64,000 nucleotides of DNA from Emergomyces orientalis (Eukaryota; Ascomycota; Eurotiomycetes; Onygenales; Ajellomycetaceae): NCBI GenBank assembly GCA_002110485.1, contig MOWL01000025.1, positions 124,001-188,000 on the forward strand, in the 5' to 3' direction. Shown here piece after piece: positions 24,329 through 37,535 of the stretch. The first letter of the stretch is position 1. Every line of letters begins with the position of its first letter. The notes beneath the pieces are model-generated. The model searched no databases. It saw nothing but the letters and a program-made list of their open reading frames with translations, and was not told the origin of the DNA. The position numbers were made by a program, and so were the translations under genes.

Positions 24329-27300
24329 ATGGCCGACTTCTCAACGTACCATTCTCTAGGTCAGGGTGAGGAAGACAAGCGGAATCCTCAGATAAGAACA
24401 GAGCCTGCGCCGCCTCAATTCAACCCTCCGATTGCTCAGGGGCCCTCGGGCTACCAGCAAAACGAGCTTCCATATGGGGGCAGCCCCTCTCCTGCGGGCA
24501 CCATGGGCCCAACCGGATATCTACAGGGATCGGCCGGGACAACAGGTGCAATCGGAGGATTGTCATCTCAAATGGGTGGCTTAGGTATCAGCGGAGACAT
24601 GGGCGGAAGCACTCGTGCTCACAAGAAGAAGGATAGACATGCTTATCACGATATTGGTGCCCCATCTCCAACATCACAAGCATTCAATGGGATACCACAA
24701 GGCGGAATGCAGGGTCAATCGCAATTCCTCAATACCGGAATGAATCAGCAGGCTCGACCTGGCTCTTCATATTCTGACATATCTTCTCCAGGCCTACAAG
24801 AAGCCTCACGGGCTGGGCGACCATCTTTTGGCGCAAGCACGAAACCCTCATTTTCTCCTGCTGGCGATGGCTCAGTACCTACACAAGGGAAGGTTGACCC
24901 TGAACAAGTTCCTGGCGTTCCAATGGCTCGTGATGTTGCTGCACAGTATTATCTCAACCACGTATATCCCACGATGGAACGGCACATACCCCCTCCTGCG
25001 GCTGTCCCTTTTGTAGCACACGACCAAGGCAATTCCTCTCCAAAGTTCGCCCGCCTGACGCTTAATAATATCCCATCTACTGTTGAATTTCTCTCGTCCA
25101 CTGCACTTCCTCTCGGCATGATCCTCCAACCTCTTGCTCCTTTAGACTCTGGAGAACAACCCATCCCTGTCCTAGACTTTGGCGATGCTGGCCCCCCGAG
25201 ATGTCGAAGGTGCAGAGCATATATAAACCCTTTTATGATGTTCAGATCAGGCGGCAATAAATTCGTATGCAACATGTGCACCTTTCCTAATGAAGTGCCG
25301 CCTGAGTATTTTTCAGCACTGGAGCCATCAGGGGTCCGGGTGGATCGCATGCAACGGCCCGAGCTGATGATGGGGACAGTTGAATATATGGTCCCCAAAG
25401 AGTATTGGGGAAAAGTTCCTGTAGGGCTACGGTGGCTATTCCTGATCGACGTTTCGCAAGAATCAGTAACTCGAGGATTTTTAGAGGCTTGTTGTGAGGG
25501 AATAATGGCAGCCGTATATGGGGGTGGTAGTGGCGATGAAGCGGCAGAAGACGAAGATATACCGGCCAAAAAACTCCCTGAAGGGTCCAAAATTGGAATA
25601 ATTACTTTTGATAAAGAAGTACAATTCTATAACCTCTGCGTACGTTTACTAGTCTCGTCATCTAAATCTCAACTACTCACGAATGGTTACAGTCTCGCCT
25701 CGAACAAGCCCAAATGATTGTGATGACTGATCTTGATGATCCTTTCGTTCCCTTGAGTGAAGGGCTGTTCGTTGACCCTTACGAATCAAAGTACTGAGAA
25801 CCATATGTTCTAATTTTCATTTTATCATACTAACTTGTCTTTAGGCATGTCATTTCATCACTGTTAACACAAATACCGACACTGTTCTCGCATATTAAAA
25901 ACCCGGAGCCAGCATTATTACCTGCAATAAATGCCGCTTTGTCCGCCTTGGAACAAACTGGTGGGAAAATGATTTGCGCACTGGCAAGCTTACCGACTTG
26001 GGGACCAGGTCGACTATTTATGAGAGATGATGGAAAGGGACAAGGCACGGATGCCGAAAAGAAACTATTCACCACTGAACACCCTGGTTGGAAAAAGACC
26101 GCAAATAAGCTAGCTGAGAGTGGAGTCGGAATTGACTTCTTCCTAGCGTCATGTGGTGGTGCCTATATGGATATAGCTACGATAGGTATGTTCTACGCCC
26201 CCAGATTTGCGTGTCCATTCTCTAAACATTTTGCAACAGGCCATGTGGCTGCAGTGTCCGGTGGGGAGACCTTTCTGTATCCTAATTTCCACGCTCCTCG
26301 CGATGTCCTGAAGCTATCAAACGAGCTTTCCCATGCTGTAAACAGGGAAACAGGTTATCAGGCTCTGCTAAAAGTACGATGCTCTAATGGACTTCAAGTC
26401 TCATCCTATCATGGTAACTTCGTGCAGCACACTTTTGGTTCGGACCTCCAATTAGGCAGTGTTGATGCAGACAAGGCCTTTGGTGTTGTCTTCACGTATG
26501 ATGGAAAGCTTGATACGAAACTAGATGCTCATTTCCAGGCTGCCCTGCTGTACACAACCGCCAGCGGCCAGCGGCGAGTAAGGTGCATCAATATTGTTGC
26601 CGCTGTCAATGAAGGGGGGATGGATACCATGAAAGCAATTGATCAGGATGCTGTGGTTAATGTCATGGCCAAAGAAGGTTGGTTTGAGTACTCTGACATT
26701 TTGTAGGAGGTAACGCTAACGTCGGATTTAAAGCTTCCTCGAAAGTGCCTGATAAGTCGCTTAAAGATATCCGAGCTGGGTTAACCGAGAGAACCATCGA
26801 TATACTTGCGGGCTACCGGAAAAATTTCTCGCTATCACATCCTCCTGGGCAGCTTGTCTTGCCAGAGAATATGAAGGAGTTTTCCATGTATATACTAAGT
26901 TTGGTGAAATCCCGCGCTTTCAAGGGTAAGTTCCTGCTTTTCGCAACTGCAACTATCTCCATCATAATACACCTGTACTGGTTATATTTTAAAGCCTCAT
27001 TCTGATGTCATACAGCTGGCCATGAAACTTCCGATCGTCGAGTCCACGATCTGCGTATGCTTCGTTCATTCGGCTGCAATGAACTTTCGCTATATCTATA
27101 CCCTCGCATTATTCCGATCCATAACTTAAGCCCGGAAGACGGCTTCGCCAATGAGCAGGGACAACTTCAGGTTCCTCCAACACTCCGAGCATCCTTCTCC
27201 CGCATCGAAGAAGGCGGTGCCTACCTCGTGGACAATGGTCAGATCTGTCTTCTTTGGATTCATGCTCAAGTTTCCCCAAATCTTCTTGAAGACCTATTTG

Positions 27301-27665
27301 GCCCTGGTAAAACAACACTACAATCTCTCGACCCCAACACTTCATCCATTCCTCTGTTGGAAACCCATCTGAACGCGCAAGTGCGGAATATTATTCAGTA
27401 CCTCTCCACCATTCGCGGTTCTAAGTCGGTAACGATACAGCTTGCCCGGCAAGGGATAGATGGCGCTGAATACGAGTTTGCCAGACTTCTTTTAGAAGAC
27501 AGAAACAACGATGCCCAAAGTTACGTTGACTGGCTGGTGCATATTCATCGTCAGATCCAACTTGAACTTGGAGGCCATCGCAAAAAGGAGGAGGGCAGTA
27601 CCACAGTTGCTGGAGTGGAAAGCACGCTATCCGGATTGAGCGGATTACGGCCGCCATACTGGTGA
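24329..27665 (+). CDS. SEC24: COPII coat cargo-binding subunit SEC24
   Basis: Six exons: 24329-25639, 25693-25790, 25845-26185, 26240-26677, 26734-26925 and 27016-27665. All introns are 53-90 nt with in-phase junctions, giving about 1009 residues. Sec24 pairs with Sec23 in the inner COPII coat and selects cargo at ER exit sites. The N-terminal ~190 residues are Gly/Pro/Gln/Ser-rich, as in Sec24 proteins. A zinc finger CRRC...CNMC spans about residues 292-317. The trunk domain includes LRWLFLIDVSQESV and PEGSKIGIITFDKEVQFYNL, followed by MIVMTDLDDPFVPL. Later come the beta-sandwich/helical region (GHVAAVSGGETFLYPNF) and a C-terminal gelsolin-like domain (GGAYLVDNGQICLLWIHAQV) ending in LRPPYW. 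It looks intact. Confidence 0.95.
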
Positions 27666-29845
27666 TTTCGACGGATTTAGCATAGCATGTATATGGAATT
27701 TAGGATGTCCGCAATTGAATAGGCATTATTGTTTCCAATATCGATTCCTATTATGTTTGTGGCGAGGAAGGAAGAAAGAATATTTCTGTCTGTTATAGAA
27801 ACATGGTGCTGAGAAGAAATGAAAGTATGGATTGGCACTTAACCCCCTTCTCATATTACTGCTGGGAATTCAACCGATCCCTTGTTTCCCGCAGCGTAAC
27901 TCTCTCGTCCATCCAGAACTGCGTCCAAGCCCTGGAGATTTCGAATGGATTAGGTATTCTTACTTTCGACTTAGTTATGTTAACTTAATATTTCACCACA
28001 ACCTCGTTCACACCATATTCTCATTCGCCTGTCCATTTGATATGGTCTGGTTTGAAACTACCAATTAAATTACTCACTTCATCCTCATTCATTCATTCAG
28101 TACTGCTGACTCCTGTGTCACGTAATCTAAATTCCACTGCTGAGCATCTGATTGATTGTTTTGATTGGTAGCTTTGGAGAGAGTAGAGTGCTAGTCTGCT
28201 ATAGAAAGCTCAGAGCTCAACATTCATTTTATCCGTTGAACAGGGAGGGCTTACTAAACAGAGTTTGATATCACGTGGACGAGCTAACGCTGATTTGGTG
28301 TGAACACGTTTGTGGCGAAATGCGTTAACATATTTAACGGCGAATTCGCCCACTTTGTACAGTACATGTACCATGTGAGAGACTGCCTATAAGACAAACA
28401 AGACAGGCACAACAAGGTAACTTCTCATACTAAATTGATGTGATGATACCAAGTTGGCCAGGTCGCTGTGTGGGCGAATTCGCCGTGAAATATTTTCCAT
28501 GGACTAACCTCCAGTCACGTGGATTTTCTGATTTCCTTCCTCAAAGAGCCAGGCATGAGCATCCATTTCGCCTATGGTTTCATTCCAGTCGAAGTCTGCC
28601 GGCCTTGTAAGAGCCTGAAATGGCCCAGCAGCCTACCCAATTCCCATCTCGATCAGGTGGAGTGATTCCCAAGACCGTATCCTAATATCTACGGTGACAG
28701 CTTATATCTAGACCCCCCGATATTTGAATAGGCATTGATGCCAAATGTTGCGAAACAACCCGCTAAGTAGATAGATACCTATAAAGCGTATATATCAGAT
28801 ACTCAGTGCAGGATGGAGCCCTTTCAAAATGGAAAGTAGCCGCTCTTCTCACTCCATTGGTCCCCAATCGATCAGACCAAAGCTTTTTGTTGCGTCCAAG
28901 CGCATTCATTATCTCTCGCGGGGCTCACTTCGGCTTCGTTGCCACGTCGTTTCTACAAATGCAAAACACCTGCATTGATTGCCATCTGCAAGGTTCCTAG
29001 TCTATCATGGGGTACATGGCAAAATTTAAAGCTGTCATTACGTTGAGGAGGATGCACCTTCAATATGCGGTTTATGGCCTTGGAGCTTTACGTGCGAAGT
29101 TAAATGGCTGCTGAAGAACAATGAGAGACTTAAATCCTTCCCCGTTTTTTTCAGGAACTATACTTCTGTCAAGGATTTCATTAAACTCAGGGCAGCCCGG
29201 GCAAGGCGATAACCTACCAATCACTCCCATCCAATAATCTAGAAGGATTGGAATGGTTGGGGCGGCCGTTCCCAGTTTGTTCTATGGTTCAACGTACGTA
29301 ACCCACATGCCACAGGCTAAATGGCTTCGTTCGTTCGGATAAAGGCCTAAACTTTCGCAACTTGTTACCCCTGGAATGGATCCTTGGCTAGTCTTGGGAA
29401 CCGATATCCTCTACATGTCCATCCGTTAACCTTCGGTTTCAAAGTTTATTTGATCTCCCACCAGTGTTCCAATCACACCCTATGCAGTACCTAGGTAGCC
29501 AGCCACAAGCTACACCAACGTCTTTTGTGGGTTTATACCTTTGTACCCGCGCTTTTTTGGAGTTCTACCCTGGAACCTGATGGGTTCAATGAGAATTCGA
29601 AATATGTTCCCAGAATCATACAAGTTGTACCCCAGGGGAATTGGCCTATAAGTACTTCGATCTTCCCCACCTTGAATGCGTTTTGGGGCTTTTCCGTGTG
29701 AGCGGTATCTTTTAACCAATTCTTATTCTTATTCTTACGTTCATTTCTTAAACCCTCAAGGTTTACCTTCTCAAAGTTCTTTTAAACACGTTCTCTAAAG
29801 AACCAACCCCACTTCTCTCTAGTCGAAAACCACTTTCACTTCATC
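27666..29845. other. Intergenic with a small MITE-like element
   Basis: SEC24 3' flank followed by about 2 kb without a gene. It contains the inverted-repeat element at 28331-28492 and, near 27988, a TATTTCACCACAACCTCG stretch resembling the left end of the related element at 13450. The final 150 bases before 29846 are pyrimidine-rich and probably form the promoter and leader of the BYS1-family gene. Confidence 0.5.
28331..28492. mobile_element. 162-bp MITE-like element with GAATTCGCC inverted ends
   Basis: A 22-bp terminal inverted repeat (left 28331-28352, right 28471-28492) matches at 21 of 22 positions, centred on CGGCGAATTCGCCCA. Both outer ends are TA, consistent with a TA target duplication as in Tc1/mariner-type MITEs. 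There is no coding capacity. The interior carries the GTAC cluster TACAGTACATGTAC and the CATACTAAATT block shared with the copy near 13.5 kb. Confidence 0.65.
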
Positions 29846-30421
29846 ATGTATACCAAAGGCGCTGTCGCTGCGGCTACCGCATTCGCTGCTCTTCTTCCAA
29901 GCGTGTTGGCCGGGACCGCTAGGGTTAAGAACGATTGCCAGTACCCCGTGTACCTCTGGTCTATCGCCAACGTTGGCAATGTGCCGATGCACACGATCAA
30001 TCCCGGTAGCACCTTTGAAGAGCCGTATCGCTCCAATCCAAATGGCGGCGGTATTTCCTTGAAAATCTCGAACATTCCAAATGTTGCCGTTGTCACGCAG
30101 TTTGAGTACACTCTTGCAGGTGCCAAGGTGTTTTACGATATCTCAAACATCAACGGCTACCCATTCATGGATTTCGGTGTCTCCCTCGCCTCCCCTTCCG
30201 GCGGGTGCCCGGCAGTCAATTGCCCACCCGGGGTGAGGCTTTGCGAAGGAGCCTACAATAAACCAGATGACAACCACGCAACTCATGCGTGCTCTTCTTC
30301 CTCCGATCTCACCATGGCCCTCTGCTCTGCTGGCACCCAACCTAACCCTCAAAAGGAGCAGCAGCAAAACCAGCCTTCGATGAATCTGCGCCACTGGCAT
30401 CCTCGCCAATTCAGTGTCTAG
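29846..30421 (+). CDS. BYS1: BYS1-domain small secreted protein
   Basis: Single-exon gene of 191 residues. The N-terminus is a clear signal peptide: MYTKG, then an Ala-rich hydrophobic core, with likely cleavage near LAG at residue 22-23. The mature part begins with a thaumatin/BYS1-like strand (VKNDCQYPVYLWSI) and continues with GGGISLKISNIPNVAVVTQFEYT-type beta strands. It then has a Cys-rich section containing GGCPAVNCPPG, RLCEGAY and HACSSSS. The BYS1 family is named after the yeast-phase-specific protein of Blastomyces. Members are small secreted or wall-associated fungal proteins whose biochemical function is unknown. The Gln/Pro-rich C-terminal tail after ALCSAGTQ looks variable. The symbol is by family resemblance; orthology to the Blastomyces gene is not proven. 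Confidence 0.82.
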   Translation: MYTKGAVAAATAFAALLPSVLAGTARVKNDCQYPVYLWSIANVGNVPMHTINPGSTFEEPYRSNPNGGGISLKISNIPNVAVVTQFEYTLAGAKVFYDISNINGYPFMDFGVSLASPSGGCPAVNCPPGVRLCEGAYNKPDDNHATHACSSSSDLTMALCSAGTQPNPQKEQQQNQPSMNLRHWHPRQFSV

Positions 30422-33400
30422 CTGGGGAGCCCAACACGCCTGGAACCCCACCATACTTCTTGTAAAAACTTTACTTTCACTTCTATGCCATATATATGTT
30501 CCCAAACTATACCCCTCTAGACATTAAATCGCGAGTACGATGCCTTGTCAGCATTTTTCGCTATCATCTTATGGGGATAATTTCCGTTGTGCGCCCGTAT
30601 ATATACTTCGTTTTTGATTTTTATTTTTTTATTTTTGGGGTGTCGAAGGTACAGCTGTCATTGGACCTCTTTGTTCATTATATGCTTCTCCCGCGTCGAT
30701 AGGAGTACCCGTACTATATTAGACGCCCGCGATGGTATCCATGGTGTCTAAAGTGGTGTGCCTCGGAAAGGTTGACAAATGTGACAAATAAAATACCAGG
30801 CGATATTTTTTTCAAACATTAATTTCCTTGTTTCATTGGAATATTGTTGCACTGTGATGAACCCACTCACAATTTGTGGAATTGTGCTGGCAGTGCTCAT
30901 AATATACTAATAATGGCATGGTGAGGCTGGCGGTCGATCAGCCACCCTAATTTTAAGCTGGTGGGGGCCGCCACGAAATTTCTACTCGATCCAGCTAGCC
31001 CTATGGGGTCCGCGAACACTTCTTCATAACTGGTAGGTCAATCACATCTCCTTCCCTTCGGTACCTTACATGTTTCCCAGAGCATCGTGGCGACAGGTGG
31101 GCTCGTAGATACCTGGGCAATTGGGTTGGATGAATAATCCCCAGCCACACGAAATTTTTCGGCACCAACTTTGGAAGTCGAAGTCCATTCTCGGAACTTT
31201 GCGCGTGGAAGGCTCCACGTGGATTGACGGTCATTGGTTGCACAAGGCCACAAATTAAGTTTTGGGAGAGTCTGGTTCGGGGAAGTTAAAATTGACCACA
31301 AAGGTTATGTCAGACAGCGATGATCCACGGTTCAAAGAATACGTACCAAGGTATATGCACAAATTGAACATGAATATCGAAAAAGCAGATCATGATTCGG
31401 GCAAACTTGCCATGTTTAAATATGCATATTCTTGGCGGATCACTACGCCCTTCTTGATACTGAATGCAACCCAACACATCCTTTTAAAAAAATTTACATT
31501 TATTCTCAATCCCGAGTCTAGAACAAAAGTTAGGGATTAGGGGATCGGATTCTGTATCACAATTGGGGTGATTAGAATTTAGCTGAGAACGAGCGGAGAA
31601 AATTGAATCATATCATTAGCGTCTTGGCTGGCAGTAAATTGTCAGAGACGTACACGTAGTTAGCGTCTGGACTTTTGTAGAGAAATTATTTTCTCCATTC
31701 CATTCTCTGCCCTCAATGAGCTGATTGGCTGTGCTGAAGCCCTAATTTGTTTCATTTTTCCCCCTTCGTGACAATGCAGCCTTATCAATCATGGCAGGGG
31801 TGACTGGTAGTATTTTCAAGCGACTAGTAGCTCTAATTTAGTAGGGCAGCAATGAGGCATTGTGCCTGACGTAGAGCACTGAAGCAGCAATCCCCGAGAA
31901 ACTAAGTCTTCGAGCTTTTTTCAGATTTCGTATATAGAGAGAAGGAAAAGAGAAAATCTGGCACGGTTTGTATTTGCAATATAATATATAGCTAGTTATT
32001 CCTCTTTGTGGCATCGGTTTCTTAAGGCCGTTGAGAAAGCCTCGAGATCGGAATAGTGGAGTAGGTCAAGGGTAGGAGATTTACTCCACCCACACAGCGT
32101 ACCTGAATGTATGTACAGTACAAAATGTCTCTATACCTCCTCGTACTCCACATTTTAAGCTCCATAGCAATATAACTAGGAACAGGTGACATACACACCC
32201 ACCTACCTATATCAGAATTCACTCAACGCGCATTTAGAACAATCTCTAATCCCTGCCTCGTTGAAGACGAGTTCGATGGAGTCTAGACCAAGCGTAGGTA
32301 AAGTGTATATTCTTCTGGTCAAGGGTTCCTAGACAGTTAATCTTTTGAATTCCAAGGGGTGGCTAAAACTAAACCCAATGCTCGCGGACCCCGCTGCTAC
32401 GTTTTCCCGGCATTTTCCCGATGCGAAATGAACACCGGCATGTGTAGGGTTAAAGCAAAAAATGTTTGAAACAGCGGCTTACCTTCACGCATGCTGTATG
32501 CAAGGCACAATGGCATCCATCATATGATCGTTCCCATTTAAATAATGATACCTACGAGCGAAACCAGCACTGACCACAGAACCATGTTCCTGGTAGATCA
32601 GTGCCCGAGCATGATTCGTAGTTTCCCCTATTATTTCTCGACGCCTTGCATCCGCGTCTCGAAACAACTACCACTGTTTCTCTAGAACCATTCTTTTTCC
32701 CTTTCCCCTTATTTTTAACATTTGCCTTCATCAAACAGAGTCCATAATAATGTTCGCTACCACTGGGGCGTTCTCACATCACGCAATTTTTTTTTTCCAA
32801 CAAACTAGCGGCTTGGTTAGTCTGATTTCAGTTCTTCGCGCGGCCGGCAATCGGCTAAACGCGATGACTAAGCTCCCTTTGCCGAAATCGGCTAGAGAGC
32901 CACGTTTACTGTGGAGAGTTAATGCGAACGAGTCCTTGGTATTTCCTCCTCTGGCAGCGAGGCAACCTTAGCGTACTTTTTCTGCCACCTGTTTTGAGGT
33001 ATCTTATTGGCTCCATGTTTCCAATCCGGACTGCACATTGGCCAAATAAACGTGGTGAACATAGGACGCTAAAGTAGCCTCGCCGCCAGACAAAAAATTA
33101 ACGTTCCACAGCAACGCTCGATTACGCTTCGCTAGCGGGATGTAAAACTCCTTTTAACATCCCTCCCTGTTAATGGGGCGGGCGGTTGGTAGTGGTGGCA
33201 ACGGCGAGGTGAAGGCTATTCCTGGTAACTTTTACTCTGCCAGTTTCATGTTTCCAATTCGCAGGCAGGGCTTGAAAGGGTGACACCATTCAAACTGGTC
33301 AGGGGCTGGGAAAATTATGAGCGTAGTTTTAATAGCTCGTTGGGTTTAATAGACTCTGGGGACTATGAGGGGAGATCTTTATATCCAAACATCAATTATC

Positions 33401-33443
33401 AATTATAGTATTCATGAATGGGTAAGACAAATCTCTTCTCCTT
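30422..33443. other. Gene-free interval with a MITE-like inverted repeat
   Basis: About 3 kb between the 3' ends of the BYS1-family gene and the ABC transporter. Weak ORFs at 31262-31540 and elsewhere have no recognisable domain. An inverted-repeat element at 32950-33090 is listed separately. The GTAC pair at 32113-32121 belongs to the recurrent GTAC clusters. Confidence 0.5.
32950..33090. mobile_element. 141-bp MITE-like element with 25-bp inverted ends
   Basis: The left end (32950-32974, starting TCTGGCAGCGAGGC) and the reverse complement of the right end (33066-33090, starting TCTGGCGGCGAGGC) agree at about 22 of 25 positions. The interior is non-coding. The size and structure fit a short non-autonomous element. 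A target-site duplication could not be assigned with confidence. Confidence 0.55.
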
Positions 33444-36400
33444 TCATTCTTCCCTCTCCTTCCTTCGAAACTGCACTCTAATCCTCTCCCAAAACCCATG
33501 TGATCTGGTTATCCTCAACAGCGCATACGCCACCAGCCGATAAACAATCGTGCAAATACCCAAAGCCATCAAATTCATCTCAGGGTTCTTGTCCAAATTA
33601 TACAATTTTAACGCCTGTTCGCCGGTCTCTATAGGGCAGCGGCCATTAGGCAGGCGCTGGGAATCGCTACAGGTGAAATGATGACCGGCCACTGAATAAC
33701 CAGCCAGATTCGCAACGGCGTATTTAATAGGAGATAGGTTATTGAGCGTTTGAATAACGGTGGGGATGTTGAGGCTCATTACGCCGCCGAGAATGTTGGC
33801 AATGGACAGTAGGATTGATGTAATGTTTACGGAGAAACCGGCATGAGAGAATAAAGTGCAAAACATGATCCCTAGCGATTCACCGCAATTGACTATGCAG
33901 AAGCAATTGAAGCTTGCGATGAGAAACATTTTCACCGTCCGTCGCATACCAACAGGGAATGCCATAAAGGCTCCGAAAACTAGCGAGGAGAAAATTTCGA
34001 ATGGGACTTCGAGAGTCGTATATTGTACAATAAATGCCTCGATGGAGTAACAGTTATCTTCTTGTTCGCGGTAAAAGACATCTCTTTCATTAGGGTATAT
34101 CGCAATGTTTTGTAACATTCCTAATGTGGGTTAACTGGTTGTGTCTTAAAGTATTGGCATCGGGTTTAACTCACCAACAAAGTACATAGCAGCAAACTGT
34201 TGAAGGATACCCATTCTCGACTGAAGAGCCTCATAGTCGTTCTGCAAGGGAGCGAAAAACAGCGATATGATAATCGCCATTCCAACCACTTGCATCGTCC
34301 GTGCAACGATAAGAGGCGGTTGTCTCCGTAAATTAATTAGAGATCGACGTAGGACCAAAGGTAAAATGACACCAAAGGAGTTGATTTGTCTCTTGAGACT
34401 TCCAAGTTCAGCAGGTGTTGCAATCATCGATGTTTGACAAGTCAATTCTACCGGCTTTCCTGCCCAATTCGTGATTAAACGCTGCACCTTTGCACGGCTT
34501 ACGGCTTCTCGTTTTTTCTCTTGGAGGTCTACTGTTATCAGATCCAGAACAAAATCGGCGGGATTTGTAGTTTTGGGGCATGGGTATCCAAGCTGCCCAA
34601 AATAGGATAGCATATCTGCTCCTTTTCCTGCGTAGACAGGGTGGCCGCCCCTCGAGAGCAACAAAATGTTGTGGAAGTGGCGGAAAATATCCGATCTGGA
34701 TTGGTGTATCGTAAGAATAAGAGTCCTGCCCTCAGCTGCCAGACCTTGTAAAACATCAATAATAGATGTGGCGGTGAAAGCATCTAGACCAGAGGTAGGT
34801 TCGTCCAGGAGCAAAATTTTCGGGTCCGTTAAGATCTGTATCGCAATTGTGACTCTTCGTTTTTCGCCGCCACTGATACCCTTGATAAGGTCACTGCCAA
34901 TTAAATTGTTTCCGCAGTCCTTAAGGCCCATTTTCAACAGGATGTCTTCCGCACGCCGGTTCTTCTCTTCCTTTGACATCCAAGAAGGTAGGCGCAAACC
35001 AGCAGCAAATCGGAGGCTCTCCCGTACTGTCAAAGACGGCATCAGAGCGTCATCATCTTGAGTCACGAACGAGGAGACTGATCTGATTACACTTTCTGAA
35101 GGTGCCGCGCCATTATAAAACATCGCGCCGCCGATGCGGTATCGAGTTCCAAAAGAACTCTGCAATCTCCTGGCAAGTGAACAGAGTAGCGAGGTTTTCC
35201 CGCTTCCAGATGGTCCCATGACAACATTGAGTTTTCCAGGGTGGAATTCGGTTGATATTGGCTTCAATATGCTTAATTGGCGAGATGTAAACCCTCGCCT
35301 TCCAAAGGACCTTTTCTGGATCTCCAATTCATATTTATCTAGGCGAATACAGACTTTACGGACATCCTCGGGTGGTCGAGCGACTAATTTCTCCTTTCCC
35401 GCGGAAAGATCTCCATCCTTGTTTATCGCCTGGGCGATGTCCATATCAACTTTTCTGAATTGAAGTATCAACGCTGCAGCAATGTAGAAGAAGATTACGA
35501 AGGAGAACAGAATTATGGTTGGGCGCCAAAGCCAATTTGGCGGGAACCCAAGGCTGTTCATAATAAATGCTCCGGTATATTCTTTGCAACGGGGGTCGGT
35601 TGGATCATCTGAGAATGGACAGTCATAAAATTGGCCCCAGATAGGGCCATTGGGTCCTATAAATTCATTGGTACATAGAGCCCCAAATGTGTAGAATGAA
35701 TACGTGATCCATTTCAGCCATCTCACGTAAACGGGGATCTGGTTTGACTGCACGAAATAACCACAGGCAATGGATTGCAGCGTGAAGGACAGGTTCGCTA
35801 CCAGACTTGCACCAGGGAAATACCTTGAGATTCCTATGCATATAGCAGCATATGTGACGGCAGTATATTGGGTAAGGATATTGAGCGCGAGAAACATAAA
35901 AAATTCAGCGGGGTGAAGGCGATATCCAACCATGAAGTAAAATATTATCGAGAACAAGGTGGGCACTGGTAGATCTTCAAGGAATAACCGTGCAGCACGT
36001 CGGCTCAGTAAAAACGACGGAACACCTACCACCCCTTCAATTCGTTCTCGATCGAAAACCTGTATATCAGTAGTGAGTCGAAAAGTCTCATATAACAGAA
36101 TTAAATAGCCGTTTAAACTACTGGCGATATAAAGGCTGCCCTGCCGTGAACGTATACCCGCTAGGCTCAGGTCTAATCGAAGAAAAATCCAACCAGTGAT
36201 GACAGACATGCCGATCGCTTCGAAGAAACTCCCGGCTACTCCCATGGGATCTCTGATTGTTACTTTGAAAGTCCGCGCAGTCAAAACTCGAAACTGTCGA
36301 TGAAAATCAACATTCCTTGGTGATACAACATCGGAGACCAGTCCACGATGATCAGGGGAAACCTGCAAATCGGATTTCTCACCGACATCAATTTTGGCGG

Positions 36401-37535
36401 TTTTTGCCTTCCAGGCATCTTTTAATGCCTCGACGCGGGCGGAAGATGTTAATTCTGCTTCTTCCGATCGACTGTCATACGCGGCCAAATCGATTAAAAA
36501 TTCCGCAGGGTTAACAAAAGGCGGGAGGTGATGGTCATATTCCGCAAAATGAGCTATAGAAGGCTCTGCTAATCCACTATAAAGGACTGAGCCACGTGAC
36601 AACAGCACCACACGGTCAAAAAGACCCCATATCTCAGATCGAGGAGCGTGTATGGATATTATAACTGTTCTTCCATCTTGTGCAAGTCTTTTCAAGGTCC
36701 TGATGATCTGAAACGCGCTTGTAGCATCCAAACCTAGCCATAATTTAATCAGGGAACTTGTTACTCACAACCATACGAGGAAGTACCTAGGTATTTCCTA
36801 CATTTGGCCACCGATGAAGAGGGAGAGGTTTGATTAAAACATACCGGTTGTTGGCTCATCACAGAAAAGAACAGACGGATTCGCCAACATTTGAACACCG
36901 ATGCTTGTGCGTCTCTTTTCCCCTCCGCTACATCCTTTATGCGCGGAGTTTCCAACCCGTGTATCAGCGCATTCTTTTAGACCCAACTCCAGAATGACTT
37001 GTTCGACAACATCTTTTCGTTCCTCTTGGGTAGTTGGGGGAGGAAGCCTTAAATCGGCCGAGTATTGAAGAGTTTCCCGAACTGTCAGGGTCGGTATAAG
37101 GACATCCTGTTGCATCACATACGCGCTGCGAATACTATTAATATCCGCGTGACCATTGAAGGTCGTTGAGCCAGATGTCTTGACACGGCTTGCATTCATG
37201 CGGCCAGATATGGCGTTTAACAAGCTAGTTTTTCCCGAACCGCTGCCACCAATTATCGCCGTCAAGCTACCCTGTGGCATAACTGCGGAGACGCCATCGA
37301 GAACAGACTTGATAGGGCTATCCGCCGTATGTCGGATGCGGTTCCAGAGCGTTCGCGGGGAGCTTTGGAAGATTGGCGGGGTTGTATCAATACCGACGAC
37401 CAGATCCTGAACTTCGACGTCGACAGGTTGAACGGCACGAAGGGATAAAGATGCTAGATTAGCCTCCAGGTCCTCCGCTGATGATTCATCCTGGCCAGTC
37501 ACAAAATCAGGAAACTTCTCCGGATCAACTGCCAT
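33444..37535 (-). CDS. Full-length White/ABCG-type ABC transporter (YOL075C-like)
   Basis: Minus-strand gene in three exons: 37535-36845, 36733-34175 and 34120-33444. The introns are 111 and 54 nt and both join in phase, giving about 1308 residues. The order is NBD1-TMD1-NBD2-TMD2, two White-type half transporters in tandem, as in yeast YOL075C. NBD1 has Walker A GGSGSGKTS (about residues 96-104), signature CSGGEKRR (about 202-209), Walker B VLFCDEPTTGLD and switch His in IISIHAPRSE. NBD2 has GPSGSGKTS, ISGGEKRR, ILLLDEPTSGLD and ILTIHQSRSD. Both ATP sites therefore look intact. Hydrophobic segments follow each NBD. The substrate is unknown; ABCG members export lipids, sterols or drugs. The ATG at 37535 was chosen because it starts the acidic N-terminal arm; an in-frame ATG at 37682 is an alternative. 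Confidence 0.9.

Noticed and set aside
31262..31540. ORF beginning with GESGSGK, which resembles a P-loop
   Set aside because: The motif is isolated, without preceding hydrophobic strand, Walker B or other NTPase features.
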